Shown: positions 9,047 to 18,047, numbered from the stretch's first letter. The stretch is 64,000 nt of DNA from Amycolatopsis pittospori (GCF_013870525.1 NZ_JACBXD010000019.1:1-64000), one strand, 5' to 3'. Numbers and translations are program-made. Notes: a model not told the origin generated them from the sequence alone.

Positions 9047-9636
9047 CTTTCGCAACGCCGTTGGAACTCCTGCGCACACCGCCGCCCAAGGAACGCGCGG
9101 ACGCCGCCCGCAACCGGGCCGCCATCCTGGACGCGGCCGCGTCGCTGTTCGCCGAACACGGTGTCGACGCGGTGTCCATGGATCAGGTGGCGGCGGCCGC
9201 CGGTGTGGGCAAGGGGACGCTGTTCCGCCGCTTCGGCGACAAGGCCGGGCTGGCCGCGGGGTTGCTGGACGCACGGGAACGCGTGCTTCAGGAAGGTGTT
9301 CTGCAAGGACCGCCGCCGTTGGGCTCCGGCGCCTCGCCCGCGGACCGTCTCGCGGCTTTCGCCGAGGCCTACCTCGACTACCTGCTCAAGCATCTGCCGC
9401 TGGTGCGGATGTCGGAGACCGCGGCGCCCGGCGCGCGCTACCGCATCGGCGCCTACCGGTTCTGGCACCGGCACGTGACGATGCTGCTCGACGGCACCCC
9501 TGATCCCGAACACACCGCGCACGCCCTGCTCGCGCCGTTGGCGGCCGAGCACGTGACCGCGTTGCTGCCGGATCTGGGGGAGGACCGGGTCCGCGCCGGC
9601 GTCGCGCGCCTGTGGCGGGACGCCGTCGCCAAGTAG
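9016..9636 (+). CDS. TetR-family repressor of the rhodanese gene
   Basis: This 206-residue protein has a helix-turn-helix close to the start (RAAILDAAASLFAEHGVDAVSMDQVAAAAGVGKGTLFRRFGDKAGL) and a helical ligand domain after it. GTG at 9016 gives the longest product and has no Shine-Dalgarno in front, so the message may be leaderless. A TTG at 9061 is the alternative and would leave both operator palindromes outside the coding region. The position next to a rhodanese suggests it senses a sulfur-related or electrophilic ligand, which is inference. Confidence 0.85.
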   Translation: MPHDHNGPQSAFATPLELLRTPPPKERADAARNRAAILDAAASLFAEHGVDAVSMDQVAAAAGVGKGTLFRRFGDKAGLAAGLLDARERVLQEGVLQGPPPLGSGASPADRLAAFAEAYLDYLLKHLPLVRMSETAAPGARYRIGAYRFWHRHVTMLLDGTPDPEHTAHALLAPLAAEHVTALLPDLGEDRVRAGVARLWRDAVAK

Positions 9637-9660
9637 GGTGTCGGCGAGAACCCCAGGAGT

Positions 9661-10050
9661 GTGTCGATGACGGTGGAGCGCGGGACGTCCCGGCCGGGCA
9701 GGCTGCCCGTGCTGGCGCTGCTCGCCGCCGTCCTGACCGCGCTGGGCCTGTTCTCCGTCCTGCATTCCGTCGATTCCGCCGCCGCGGCCGAGTCCCGCGG
9801 GACGAACGCGGTGGTCGACGCCTCGGTCTCGAAGGCCGTGGCACCCGTGCGCGCCGCGGGCAGGCTGGCGGCCGAGCCGTCGCTCCTGGGTGTCCACGGT
9901 CACGGTGATCTGCCCCTCTTCGGCACCGTTCCGCACGGGCCCGCGTCGACGACGCTGCTCCGCCTGAACGAACTCCACGCCGACGTCACCCCTCCCTCCC
10001 ACGCGGCACACCGCCTCGCGCTGGGGGATCGCGCTCCTCCCTCCCGGTAG
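9661..10050 (+). CDS. small exported or membrane-anchored protein, unknown
   Basis: The frame codes for 129 residues. A basic start and one hydrophobic segment (LPVLALLAAVLTALGLFSVL, about residues 15-34) are followed by DSAAAAES, which looks like a signal peptide or N-terminal anchor. The rest is alanine-, proline- and histidine-rich with no family I recognise. CCAGGAG precedes the GTG at 9661, and an ATG two codons later (9667) is possible. It lies directly upstream of secDF and could be cotranscribed. It is not a recognised YajC. Confidence 0.55.
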   Translation: MSMTVERGTSRPGRLPVLALLAAVLTALGLFSVLHSVDSAAAAESRGTNAVVDASVSKAVAPVRAAGRLAAEPSLLGVHGHGDLPLFGTVPHGPASTTLLRLNELHADVTPPSHAAHRLALGDRAPPSR

Positions 10051-10100
10051 CCGTAGCCGAGCTTCACGGGCACGTCTTCCCCGTGTCCGTACCGGGAATC

Positions 10101-10124
10101 CGCGCGTCCTCGTCCGGACGCGCG
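10101..10124 (+). terminator. hairpin in front of secDF
   Basis: Nine-base arms (CGCGCGTCC and its complement) flank a six-base loop, ending 20 bases before the secDF start. It could terminate the upstream gene or structure the secDF leader. No T-tract follows. Confidence 0.4.
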
Positions 10125-10144
10125 TTCATCGAGGAGAAACCGTC

Positions 10145-12424
10145 GTGCCGCGCGAAACCGCGCGGCGAGGCATGACCGGTCGAGCCGTCGTCTCGCTGGT
10201 CGTCCTCGCCGCGACCGTCTACCTGTTGCTGACCACCGCCCCGCGTCTGGGGCTCGATCTGCGTGGTGGCACGCAGATCGTGCTGGAGACCAAGGATTCA
10301 CCGACCGCCACCGCGGGAGCCGAGACCACCGACCGCACCCTCGAGGTGCTGCGCCGCCGGGTCGACGCGCTCGGCGTGGCCGAACCCATGCTCGCCCGCT
10401 CCGGGGACAACCGGATCATCGTCGAACTGCCCGGCGTGCGGAATCCACGCGAAGCCGTCGAAGTGATCGGCCGGACCGCGCAGCTGTCCTTCCATCCGGT
10501 GCTCGGCGCGCCGGCCGGGGAGTCGGCGGGCACCCGCGTGCTGCCCGACGAGAGCGGGCAGCCGATCACGCTGGGGCCCGCGGCGTTGACCGGGGAAGGC
10601 GTCGACGAAGCACTTTCGTCGGTCGATTCCCAGGGCGGCGGCTGGCTCGTTTCCGTCGATTTCAAGGGGGATTCCGGTCGCGCCTGGGAAAGACTGACCG
10701 GGCAGGCCGCCTGTTCCCCGCCCGGTGACCCGGCCCGCCGGGTGGCGATCGCCCTCGACGACAAGGTGATCTCGTCGCCGCAGGTCAGCCCCCAGGTCGC
10801 CTGCCAGGTCGGCATTGTCGGTGGGAGTACGCAGATCACCGGCCGGTTCTCACCCGCCGAGGCGAAGGATCTGGCACTGCTGATCAACGCCGGCGCGCTG
10901 CCGACGCCGGTCGAGATCATCGAACAACGCACTGTCGGCCCCACGCTCGGAGAGGCCGCCATCGACGCCAGCGCCCGCGCCGCCGTCATCGGCCTGGCGC
11001 TGACCGCGCTGTTCCTGCTGGCGGTGTACCGGTTGGCCGGGCTCGTCGCCGTGGGCACGCTGGTGATCTACGCCGCCGTGTCATACGCCGTCCTGCTTGC
11101 CCTCGGCGCGACGCTGACCTTGCCCGGACTCGCGGGCTTCGTCCTCGCCATCGGCATGGCCGTCGACGCGACCGTCCTCGTCTTCGAACGGGCGAGAGAG
11201 GAACACTCGGTCAAACGGGGAGGCTCACTTCCCCGTTCGGTCAGCCGAGGGTTCAGCGGAGCGCTGTCGGCGATCGTCGATTCGAACGTGACCACGCTGC
11301 TCGCCGGCGGGCTGCTGTTCTGGCTGGCTTCCGGACCGGTGCGCGGCTTCGGGGTGACGCTCTCGATCGGTGTGGTCGTGGCGCTGTTCATCTCACTCGT
11401 GCTCACCCGGTTGCTGCTGCACCTCACGATGCGCGGCGTGGTCGCGCGCAAGCCCCGGTTGTCCGGGCTGACCCACGAAGGCCGGGTCCGCCAGTGGGTG
11501 AACCGCCGCGACCCGAAATTCCTCGCCCGGCCGAAACGCTGGCTGACGGTGGCGGGCGCGGTCGTCATCGCCGCCGTCACCGGACTGCTGGTGGCCGGGC
11601 CGAACCTCGGTGTGGAGTTCACCGGCGGCCGGGTGATCGAATACGGCACCACCGCCGCGGCCGACGTCGAACAGGTCCGCGACGCCGTCTCCGACGCCGG
11701 ATTCCCGCGCGCCGTCGTGCAGATGTCCGGGGAGAAGGACATCTCGGTCCGCACCGAGCCGATCGACGAGGCGGCCACCGAACGGATCCGGGCCGCGGTG
11801 TCCGGGGTCGCCGGTGACGCCACCGAGATCCGCGACGAGCAGATCGGCCCGAGCCTCGGTGCCGAACTGCGCACCAAGGCGGTGATCGCGCTCTGCCTCG
11901 CGGTGCTGGCGCAGCTGATCTACCTGGCGGTGCGGTTCGACTGGCGGCTCGGTCTGGCCACGGTGGTCGCGCTGGCCCAGGACGTCCTGCTCATCCTCGG
12001 GATCTTCGCCTGGCTGGGCAAGTCGATGGACGGTGTCTTCCTGGCCGCGCTGCTGACCGTGATCGGCTATTCGGTCAACGACTCGGTGGTGGTCTTCGAC
12101 CGGGTCCGGGAGATCCGGGGCCTGCGCCGCAAGGAACCGTTCACCCGCGTCGTCGGCTCCGCGGTCTTGCAGACGTTGCCGCGGACGATCAACACCGGGA
12201 TCGGCGTGCTGTTCGTCCTCGGCGCACTGTTGTTCCTCGGTGACGGCTCGCTCGCCGACTTCGCGCTCGCGCTCCTGCTCGGCCTCGTCGCCGGCACGGT
12301 GTCCACAGTGGCCACCGCCGGTCCCGTCGCCATCCTGCTGGACAAGCGCTGGCCCGGCGCCGGACGCCCGAACCGGAAACCCGCGCGGACCCGGGAGCGC
12401 GACGACAACGGCGCGGTGGTGTGA
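10145..12424 (+). CDS. secDF: SecDF fusion, protein-export accessory proton-driven subunit
   Basis: The 759-residue chain joins SecD and SecF. The SecD half has a first helix, LGLDLRGGTQIVLE (about 35-48), the periplasmic P1 region with LEVLRRRVDALGV, and the helix with the conserved acidic residue (AIGMAVDATVLVFERAREE). The SecF half begins near residue 450, shows the SecF signature GVEFTGG and ends with VIGYSVNDSVVVFDRVRE. SecDF uses the proton gradient to pull exported proteins out of the SecYEG channel. Actinomycetes usually carry separate secD and secF next to yajC and ruvB, so this fused form is probably an additional copy. Its local partners are a small exported protein and an antiporter. 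GAGGAGA precedes the GTG start. Confidence 0.93.
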   Translation: MPRETARRGMTGRAVVSLVVLAATVYLLLTTAPRLGLDLRGGTQIVLETKDSPTATAGAETTDRTLEVLRRRVDALGVAEPMLARSGDNRIIVELPGVRNPREAVEVIGRTAQLSFHPVLGAPAGESAGTRVLPDESGQPITLGPAALTGEGVDEALSSVDSQGGGWLVSVDFKGDSGRAWERLTGQAACSPPGDPARRVAIALDDKVISSPQVSPQVACQVGIVGGSTQITGRFSPAEAKDLALLINAGALPTPVEIIEQRTVGPTLGEAAIDASARAAVIGLALTALFLLAVYRLAGLVAVGTLVIYAAVSYAVLLALGATLTLPGLAGFVLAIGMAVDATVLVFERAREEHSVKRGGSLPRSVSRGFSGALSAIVDSNVTTLLAGGLLFWLASGPVRGFGVTLSIGVVVALFISLVLTRLLLHLTMRGVVARKPRLSGLTHEGRVRQWVNRRDPKFLARPKRWLTVAGAVVIAAVTGLLVAGPNLGVEFTGGRVIEYGTTAAADVEQVRDAVSDAGFPRAVVQMSGEKDISVRTEPIDEAATERIRAAVSGVAGDATEIRDEQIGPSLGAELRTKAVIALCLAVLAQLIYLAVRFDWRLGLATVVALAQDVLLILGIFAWLGKSMDGVFLAALLTVIGYSVNDSVVVFDRVREIRGLRRKEPFTRVVGSAVLQTLPRTINTGIGVLFVLGALLFLGDGSLADFALALLLGLVAGTVSTVATAGPVAILLDKRWPGAGRPNRKPARTRERDDNGAVV

Positions 12425-12468
12425 TCGGCGTTCCTTTGTGGACCGTCACGGCCCGCCCTGGCTTTATG

Positions 12469-12505
12469 CTCGTTCCCGGTGGCAGGGGAGTCCACCGGGA
12501 ACGAG
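12469..12505 (+). other. perfect 14-bp hairpin in the antiporter leader
   Basis: The arms CTCGTTCCCGGTGG (12469-12482) and their complement (12492-12505) enclose nine bases. The hairpin ends 11 bases before the antiporter ATG, next to its ribosome binding region. TATGCT at 12465-12470 could be a -10 element, which would put the hairpin at the very 5' end of the transcript. It may instead terminate secDF. Confidence 0.55.
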
Positions 12506-12516
12506 GGGCGGGGTAG

Positions 12517-13707
12517 ATGATCCAGAGCGTGCTCGTCGGCGCGGTCGTCGTGCTGGCGTGGACGATGACGGCGGCGCGGCTGGAACGGTGGCAGATCACC
12601 GCGCCGATGGCGATGGTCGTGGCCGGACTCGCGATCGGCTTCACCACCCGCAACGATCTCGGGAACGGGCTCAACACCGAGATCGCCCTGAACGCCGCGG
12701 AACTGATCCTCGCGCTGCTGTTGTTCGTCGACGCCACCGCGGTCAAGGGCGGCTATCTCGGCCATGACGGGAAGACCGCGGTGCGGCTGCTGCTGATCGC
12801 GCTGCCGCTGACGATCCTGATCACCATGGGCGTCGGACTGCTGGTCCTGCCGGGGATCGGCTGGGCGGTGGTGCTGCTGATCGCGTGCATCATCGCCCCG
12901 ACCGACTTCGCGCCGGCGACGTCGGTGGTGCACGACGTCCGGGTGCCCGAACGCGTGCGGCATCTGCTGAACGTCGAGAGCGGCTACAACGACGGCGTCG
13001 TCGCACCCGTGTTCATCTTCGCGCTCACCCTCGCGGGGAGCCATCACCAGGCGAACACCCCCGTCCAGGCCTTGCAGGCCGCGATCCCGGCGGCACTGCT
13101 GGCCGTCCTGACGGGATCCGTCGTCGGCGCGCTCGCGGCGGTCGCGATGAACGTGGCGGGCAGGCACGGCTGGTCCACCCCGCATTCCGCGCGGGTGGCG
13201 ACCGTCGCGATCCCGCTGCTGACCTACACCGCCGCCGTCGCGATCGGCGGCAACGGCTTCGTCGCGGCGTTCATCTGCGGTATCGCCTACAAGACCGCCC
13301 GGCACCCCAGCGGAGACGAACTCGGGCTGGCCGAGGACGTCAGTTCGCTGTGCGGACTGCTGATGTGGTTCGTCTTCGGCAGTACCGCGGTGCTGGTGCT
13401 GGGCTTCGGCCTGACCTGGGGCGTGGTGATCGTCAGCGTCGTCGCGCTGACCGTCGCCCGGCTGGTCCCGGTACTGCTCACCCTGCTGCGGACCGATCTG
13501 CGCTGGAAGGACCGGATGACCATCGGCCTGCTGGCGCCCCGAGGCGCGGCGTCGATCGTATTCGGGTTGCTGGCCTTCAACTCCCTCGACGGCGACGCGG
13601 CGGACGTCGCGCTGAGCGTCATGGCGGTGACCGTGCTGGCGAGCGTGGTCGCCCACGGCTTCGGGGCCTCGGCGTTCCTGAACCGCAAGTCCAAACGACC
13701 TTCGTGA
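12517..13707 (+). CDS. cation:proton antiporter (CPA1/NhaP-like)
   Basis: The 396-residue product has about twelve predicted membrane helices. Family motifs are PTDFAPA (about 128-134) and the acidic pair region NVESGYNDG (about 150-158), which correspond to the APTDP and ExGLND motifs of NhaP-type exchangers. A late LAPRGAASIVFGLLAF helix fits too. It should exchange sodium or potassium for protons at the cytoplasmic membrane. The ATG at 12517 follows a G-rich ribosome site, itself preceded by a strong hairpin that may control translation. A second member of the same superfamily lies at 26177-27421. Confidence 0.88.
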   Translation: MIQSVLVGAVVVLAWTMTAARLERWQITAPMAMVVAGLAIGFTTRNDLGNGLNTEIALNAAELILALLLFVDATAVKGGYLGHDGKTAVRLLLIALPLTILITMGVGLLVLPGIGWAVVLLIACIIAPTDFAPATSVVHDVRVPERVRHLLNVESGYNDGVVAPVFIFALTLAGSHHQANTPVQALQAAIPAALLAVLTGSVVGALAAVAMNVAGRHGWSTPHSARVATVAIPLLTYTAAVAIGGNGFVAAFICGIAYKTARHPSGDELGLAEDVSSLCGLLMWFVFGSTAVLVLGFGLTWGVVIVSVVALTVARLVPVLLTLLRTDLRWKDRMTIGLLAPRGAASIVFGLLAFNSLDGDAADVALSVMAVTVLASVVAHGFGASAFLNRKSKRPS

Positions 13708-13854
13708 GCGAGTGGCGACGCGCCTGTCGTTCCCGGACCGTCTTCGCGCGTAACGGTGAGCACGGAGCGGCCGACAACCGGTGGCGGCGCGACCGAAGCG
13801 GTCGCGTGGCCGGGGCGTCGTCCCGGCGAACTCCGTGCTGGAAGAGGTCCGAGA

Positions 13855-16800
13855 TTGCCCGACGTCCTGAAGATCCGGGTCCCGGAATCGGCGGTGCTGG
13901 ACGTGGTCTTCCTGCACGGCCTGGACGGTGACGCGCGCAAGTCCTGGACCGGGAGATCGTTCTGGCCGGAATGGCTCGCCGAGGACTTCGCTCGCGTGGC
14001 GGTGTGGTCGGTGGGCTACGAAGCCTGGTCGACGGGCTGGCGTGGAACGGCGATGCCCATGCAGGACCGGGCGATCAATCTGATGGCCCGATTGCAGAAC
14101 CTCGGCATCGGGCAGCGGCCCCTGTGCTTCGTCACCCACAGCATGGGCGGTCTGCTCGCCAAGGAGATCCTGCTGCACGCGGCCGAGGGGCGAACCGAGT
14201 TCGCGGTGTTCGCCAAGGCCGCTCGTGGGGTGGTCTTCCTGGGGACACCGCACACCGGTTCGGGGCTGGCCGGTGTCGTCAAGGCGCTCGGCCTGGTCTA
14301 CCGGGCCACGGCGGCGGTGAAGGACCTCAAACGCAACGCCGCCCACCTCCGTCACCTGAACGACCGGTATCGCGATTGGGCCGACGAATCCGGAATCCGC
14401 AGTCTGGTCTTCTTCGAGGCGTATCCCACCAAGGGGGTGCGAGTGGTCGACGAGGTTTCGGCCAACCCCGGGCTGCCTCGGGTCCGGCCGATCCCTGTCG
14501 ACGCCGACCACGTCGACATCTGCAAGCCCGCCGACCGGGATTCCCTTGTCTACGGCCAGATCGCGAAGTTCATCACCGACATCCTCGCCGAGGGCGACAC
14601 ATCGGCCCCCGTCCGGAAGCTGCCCGCGGACACCGGGGTGTTCGTCGGACGCACGGACGAGCTGGCCCGATTGGAGAGCGTGGCGACGACCGTTCGCCGG
14701 GTAGCGGTCGTGGCGGTGCACGGATTGGGTGGCGTCGGTAAGAGCACCTTGGCCGCGAGGTTCGCCGAGTTGCACGCGGACAGCTTCTCCCTGGTGTGGT
14801 GGGTGACAGCGGATACGGTCGCGGCGATCGACGACGGCCTGGCCGAACTGGCCGTGGCGCTGTCGCCGGACTCGGTGGGACTTCCTTGGGAACAGCGCAC
14901 CGAACTGGCCATGGGGTGGCTGGCCGGGAACACCGGCTGGCTGCTGATCCTGGACAACCTGACCGCTCCCGCTCAGGCCGCCCGTCTCCTGGAGCGAGTG
15001 CGCACCGGCACGATCCTGATCACCAGCAGACAAGGAATCGGCTGGCGGGGTGTCAGCACCTTGCCGCTCGACGTACTGGCGCCGGACGAGGCGGTCGAGT
15101 TATTCGGCCGGGTCGTCCGGGCGGAGTGGCCGGAAGCCGACCTGGCCGACGCCGAGGAACTGTGTGCCGAGCTGGGGTACCTGCCGTTGGCGGTCGAACA
15201 GGCGGCGGCGTACCTCGTCCAGGCCCGGATCACTCCGGCGCGCTATCTCGACCTGCTCACCCGGTTCCCGGCGCGGATGTTCACCGCGACCGCGGAGGGC
15301 GGCGACGCCCAGCGCACGATGGCCAGGGTCTGGCATGTCACCCTCGACCGGCTCACCGACACCCCTCTCGCCGCGAAGTTGTTGCACAGACTGGCCTGGC
15401 ACGCCCCCGACCGCATCCCCCGGTCGCTGCTGGAGGACGCGGGTGAGGAACCGGACCTCTCCGAGGCGTTGGGCCGGCTGGCCGCCTACAGCATGATCAC
15501 CCTCGACCTCGAAACGATCGACGTCCACCGCCTCGTGCAGGCCGTGACCCGCACGCCGGATCCAGCCGATCCCCATCGGCTTCCCGAGGACATCGCGCGC
15601 GCCCGCGACGACACCGCCGCGAGTCTCGCCCGCGCACTGGACGACACCGACCCCCGTCTGCCCGGAGACTGGCCCGCATTCCAAGCGGTCCTCCCGCACG
15701 CTCAGGCGTTGCTCGAGCACGCCGACGCCGACGCGCTGTGCGTGCTCGCCAACCACCTCGGTCTTTACGTTCTCGGTCAGGGCAAACCCGCCGTCGCCAT
15801 CGCGTTGTCCTCCCGTGCCGTTCAGGGCAGCGAACGCCTTTACGGCACGGATCACCCGGTGACCTTGCGTTCGCTGAACAGTCTGGCGGCCGCGTACCAG
15901 GCGGCCGGTGAGGTGCGACGGGCGATCTCCTTGTTCAAGTCGACGCTCGCGGACCAGGAGCGGGTGCTCGGGGCGGAGCACCCGGAAACGCTGACCTGCC
16001 GGAACAACCTCGCCGCCGCCCACCAAGCGGTCGGTGAGGTGCGGCAAGCCATCGCGATACACGAGGAGACGCTGGCCGGGCGTGTGCGAGTGCTGGGAAC
16101 GGACCACCCGGACACGCTGAGCTCCCGGAACAACCTGGCCATGGCCTACGCGGTGATGGGCGACGCCGAGCGGGCACTTCCCCTTCATGAGGCCACCCTC
16201 GCCGACCGCGAACAGGTGCTGGGCCCGGATGCCCCGGAGACCCTGCTTTATCGCAACAATCTCGCCTACGCCCATTGGTCGGTCGGCGACGTCCGAAAAG
16301 CGATCTCGTTGTTCACGGAGACGTTGACCGGTCGCGAGAGAGTCCTGGGGGAGGACCATCCGGATACGTTGTTCTCGCGGAACAACCTGGCGGCCGCCTA
16401 CGAATCCGCCGGGGACCTGCCGCGGGCGATCGAGATGTACGAGCGCACGTTGTTCGATCGTGAGCGGATCCTGGGGAACGATCACCCGGACACGTTGAAC
16501 TCGCGGAACAATCTGGCGGGGGCGTACGAGTCCGCGGGTGACCTGCCGCGGGCGATCGAGATGTACGAGCGCACGCTGGCCGATCGTGAGCGGGTGCTGG
16601 GGCAGGACCACGCGGACACGTTGAACTCGCGGAACAACCTGGCCTACGTCCACGGGGTGGCGGGCGACCTGCCGCACGCGATCCGGATGTACGAGGCGGC
16701 GTTGGCCGACGCGGAGCGGGTACTCGGACCCGAACATCGCGTCACCAGGACGCTTCGGGAGAACGTCGAGGCCGCGATCCGGGTACGCGACCGGCCCTGA
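13855..16800 (+). CDS. alpha/beta hydrolase - NB-ARC - TPR (NLR-like STAND) protein
   Basis: The chain has three parts (numbering from the TTG at 13855, 981 residues). Residues 1-245 form a lipase-like alpha/beta hydrolase with VVFLHGLDGDARKSW, the nucleophile elbow THSMGG (Ser96) and a likely catalytic His219 in DADHVD. Residues 260-560 form an NB-ARC ATPase with FVGRTDEL, Walker A GLGGVGKST (290-298), Walker B LLILDN (363-368), an ITSR arginine and the LGYLPLA motif. Residues 665-958 are seven kinesin-light-chain-type TPR units of 42 residues. Proteins of this plan are signal-transducing STAND ATPases: the repeats bind a trigger, the ATPase oligomerises and the N-terminal enzyme acts as effector. 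Some act in phage defence or cell death. TTG at 13855 has GAAGAGG seven bases upstream; a GTG at 13756 would add 33 residues. No nuclease or other defence gene is adjacent. Confidence 0.88.
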   Translation: MPDVLKIRVPESAVLDVVFLHGLDGDARKSWTGRSFWPEWLAEDFARVAVWSVGYEAWSTGWRGTAMPMQDRAINLMARLQNLGIGQRPLCFVTHSMGGLLAKEILLHAAEGRTEFAVFAKAARGVVFLGTPHTGSGLAGVVKALGLVYRATAAVKDLKRNAAHLRHLNDRYRDWADESGIRSLVFFEAYPTKGVRVVDEVSANPGLPRVRPIPVDADHVDICKPADRDSLVYGQIAKFITDILAEGDTSAPVRKLPADTGVFVGRTDELARLESVATTVRRVAVVAVHGLGGVGKSTLAARFAELHADSFSLVWWVTADTVAAIDDGLAELAVALSPDSVGLPWEQRTELAMGWLAGNTGWLLILDNLTAPAQAARLLERVRTGTILITSRQGIGWRGVSTLPLDVLAPDEAVELFGRVVRAEWPEADLADAEELCAELGYLPLAVEQAAAYLVQARITPARYLDLLTRFPARMFTATAEGGDAQRTMARVWHVTLDRLTDTPLAAKLLHRLAWHAPDRIPRSLLEDAGEEPDLSEALGRLAAYSMITLDLETIDVHRLVQAVTRTPDPADPHRLPEDIARARDDTAASLARALDDTDPRLPGDWPAFQAVLPHAQALLEHADADALCVLANHLGLYVLGQGKPAVAIALSSRAVQGSERLYGTDHPVTLRSLNSLAAAYQAAGEVRRAISLFKSTLADQERVLGAEHPETLTCRNNLAAAHQAVGEVRQAIAIHEETLAGRVRVLGTDHPDTLSSRNNLAMAYAVMGDAERALPLHEATLADREQVLGPDAPETLLYRNNLAYAHWSVGDVRKAISLFTETLTGRERVLGEDHPDTLFSRNNLAAAYESAGDLPRAIEMYERTLFDRERILGNDHPDTLNSRNNLAGAYESAGDLPRAIEMYERTLADRERVLGQDHADTLNSRNNLAYVHGVAGDLPHAIRMYEAALADAERVLGPEHRVTRTLRENVEAAIRVRDRP
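15847..16728 (+). repeat. seven in-frame TPR units of 126 nt
   Basis: Each 42-codon unit encodes a version of DHPDTLxSRNNLAxAYxxxGDxxRAIxLxExTLADRERVLG. Seven units fit exactly between 15847 and 16728, and a degenerate eighth begins at 16729. Units five and six are almost identical at the DNA level, which points to a recent duplication. Confidence 0.92.
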
Positions 16801-16830
16801 TCACCGGCGGCCCGGTTGTCGTCCGGGGTG

Positions 16831-16863
16831 TCCAGGATTGCTGACATCGATGGCAATCCAGGA
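16831..16863 (+). terminator. terminator after the NLR-like gene
   Basis: Eleven-base arms (TCCAGGATTGC and GCAATCCAGGA, one mismatch) enclose eleven bases, 30 bases after the stop codon. Confidence 0.5.
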
Positions 16864-16926
16864 CGAAGCCCATTTAGCTCATTCGTTCGCTTGGTCCAGT
16901 CCAGTTACGTCTACTAACGTAGAGGG

Positions 16927-17910
16927 ATGGAGCTGGAACTGCGCCACCTACGCATCATGTGCGCGATCGCCGAACTCGGGAGCATCACGAAGGCGGCGAA
17001 CACGCTCGGGATGGCGCAGCCCGCGTTGACCGCCCAGTTGAAACGTATCGAACGGACGCTCGGCGGCAAGTTGTTCCTGCGTGACCACACCGGGACGAGG
17101 CCGACGGCGCTCGGTCTCCTCGTCCTCGACCGGGCCAAGATGGTGCTCCCCGCCGTGTCCTCCCTGCACGACGAGGCGGCGCGCCTGGCCCAGCACAACG
17201 GCACCGGTGAGCCGGTGACGCTGCGGCTGGGCTCGGCGACGGGGCCGATGCTCGGCGCGCTCCTGCAGCGACTCGGCACCACCCATCCCGACATCCACGT
17301 CGCCACGCATACGTCGTGGTCGGCCAACGAACTCGCGAGTGTCACCGCCGAAGGTTCGCTGGACTTCGCCTTCGTCGGCGTCTGTGGTGACGCGGCGCCG
17401 CCACCCGAGCCCGGTCTCCGGTGGCGGACGCTCGCGCATCATCCGGTGTTCGTGCTGATGTCGGCCCGCGACGAGCGCGCGCGGCACGACGAGGTCGAAC
17501 TGAGTGCGCTGGCGGACGAGCGCTGGTGTGCCACGCCGGGGGACGGTTGTTTCGGCGACTGTTTCGCTTCCGCGTGCGCCAGATCGGGTTTCACGCCGCG
17601 TTCGTTGTATGAGACCGATGTGCTGACCTGTATCGAGATGGTCGAATCGGGACACGCGGTGGTTTTGTGTCAGCCGCTGTTCCACGAGATCCCGGGCATC
17701 GTCGCCGTTCCGATCGCGGGGAACCCGTTGAGCTGGCGGAATCTCGTCGGCTGGTCGGAGCGCGGGGAGATGGGACCGTTCGCCGCGGAGATGATCGCGC
17801 TGTCCCGCGCGGTGTACGGCGAACTCATCGACCGGCGGCCGACCTACTCGAAGTACCTCGAGTTGAACCCTGGGTACGGCGTCGACTACACGGACGCCGG
17901 AGTGCGCTGA
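16927..17910 (+). CDS. LysR-family transcriptional regulator
   Basis: The 327-residue protein starts with the LysR helix-turn-helix (MELELRHLRIMCAIAELGSITKAANTLGMAQPALTAQLKRIERTLGGKLFLRD). A periplasmic-binding-type effector domain follows. The ATG at 16927 is in the usual place, two residues before the first helix. An inverted TACGT/ACGTA pair just upstream (about 16906-16921) may be its autoregulatory site. Same-strand neighbours are the NLR-like gene and a secreted protease, the latter beginning 138 bases downstream. The target and inducer are unknown. Confidence 0.88.
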   Translation: MELELRHLRIMCAIAELGSITKAANTLGMAQPALTAQLKRIERTLGGKLFLRDHTGTRPTALGLLVLDRAKMVLPAVSSLHDEAARLAQHNGTGEPVTLRLGSATGPMLGALLQRLGTTHPDIHVATHTSWSANELASVTAEGSLDFAFVGVCGDAAPPPEPGLRWRTLAHHPVFVLMSARDERARHDEVELSALADERWCATPGDGCFGDCFASACARSGFTPRSLYETDVLTCIEMVESGHAVVLCQPLFHEIPGIVAVPIAGNPLSWRNLVGWSERGEMGPFAAEMIALSRAVYGELIDRRPTYSKYLELNPGYGVDYTDAGVR

Positions 17911-17960
17911 CCTGCGACAAGGTCACTGAAAGGTCCAGTCCACTGTGGTGGATATGACCT

Positions 17961-17978
17961 AAATGGTATGTACCATTT
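17961..17978. promoter_or_regulatory. inverted repeat upstream of the secreted protease
   Basis: AAATGGTA and TACCATTT, perfect 8-base arms around TG, lie 70 bases before the protease start in an AT-rich island. A short palindrome GAGGCGCCTC follows at 17982-17991. The site looks like an operator for an unidentified dimeric regulator. Confidence 0.55.
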
Positions 17979-18047
17979 GCGTGAGGCGCCTCGTACGGTT
18001 CGGGGACGAGATCCCCTTCCGGAACCGTCGGTGAGGTAGCGCTGAGC

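Noticed and set aside
12067..15033. Long minus-strand frame of nearly 1000 codons across secDF, the antiporter and the NLR-like gene
   Set aside because: It crosses three well-supported plus-strand genes, is rich in Arg/Gln/His and has no domain.
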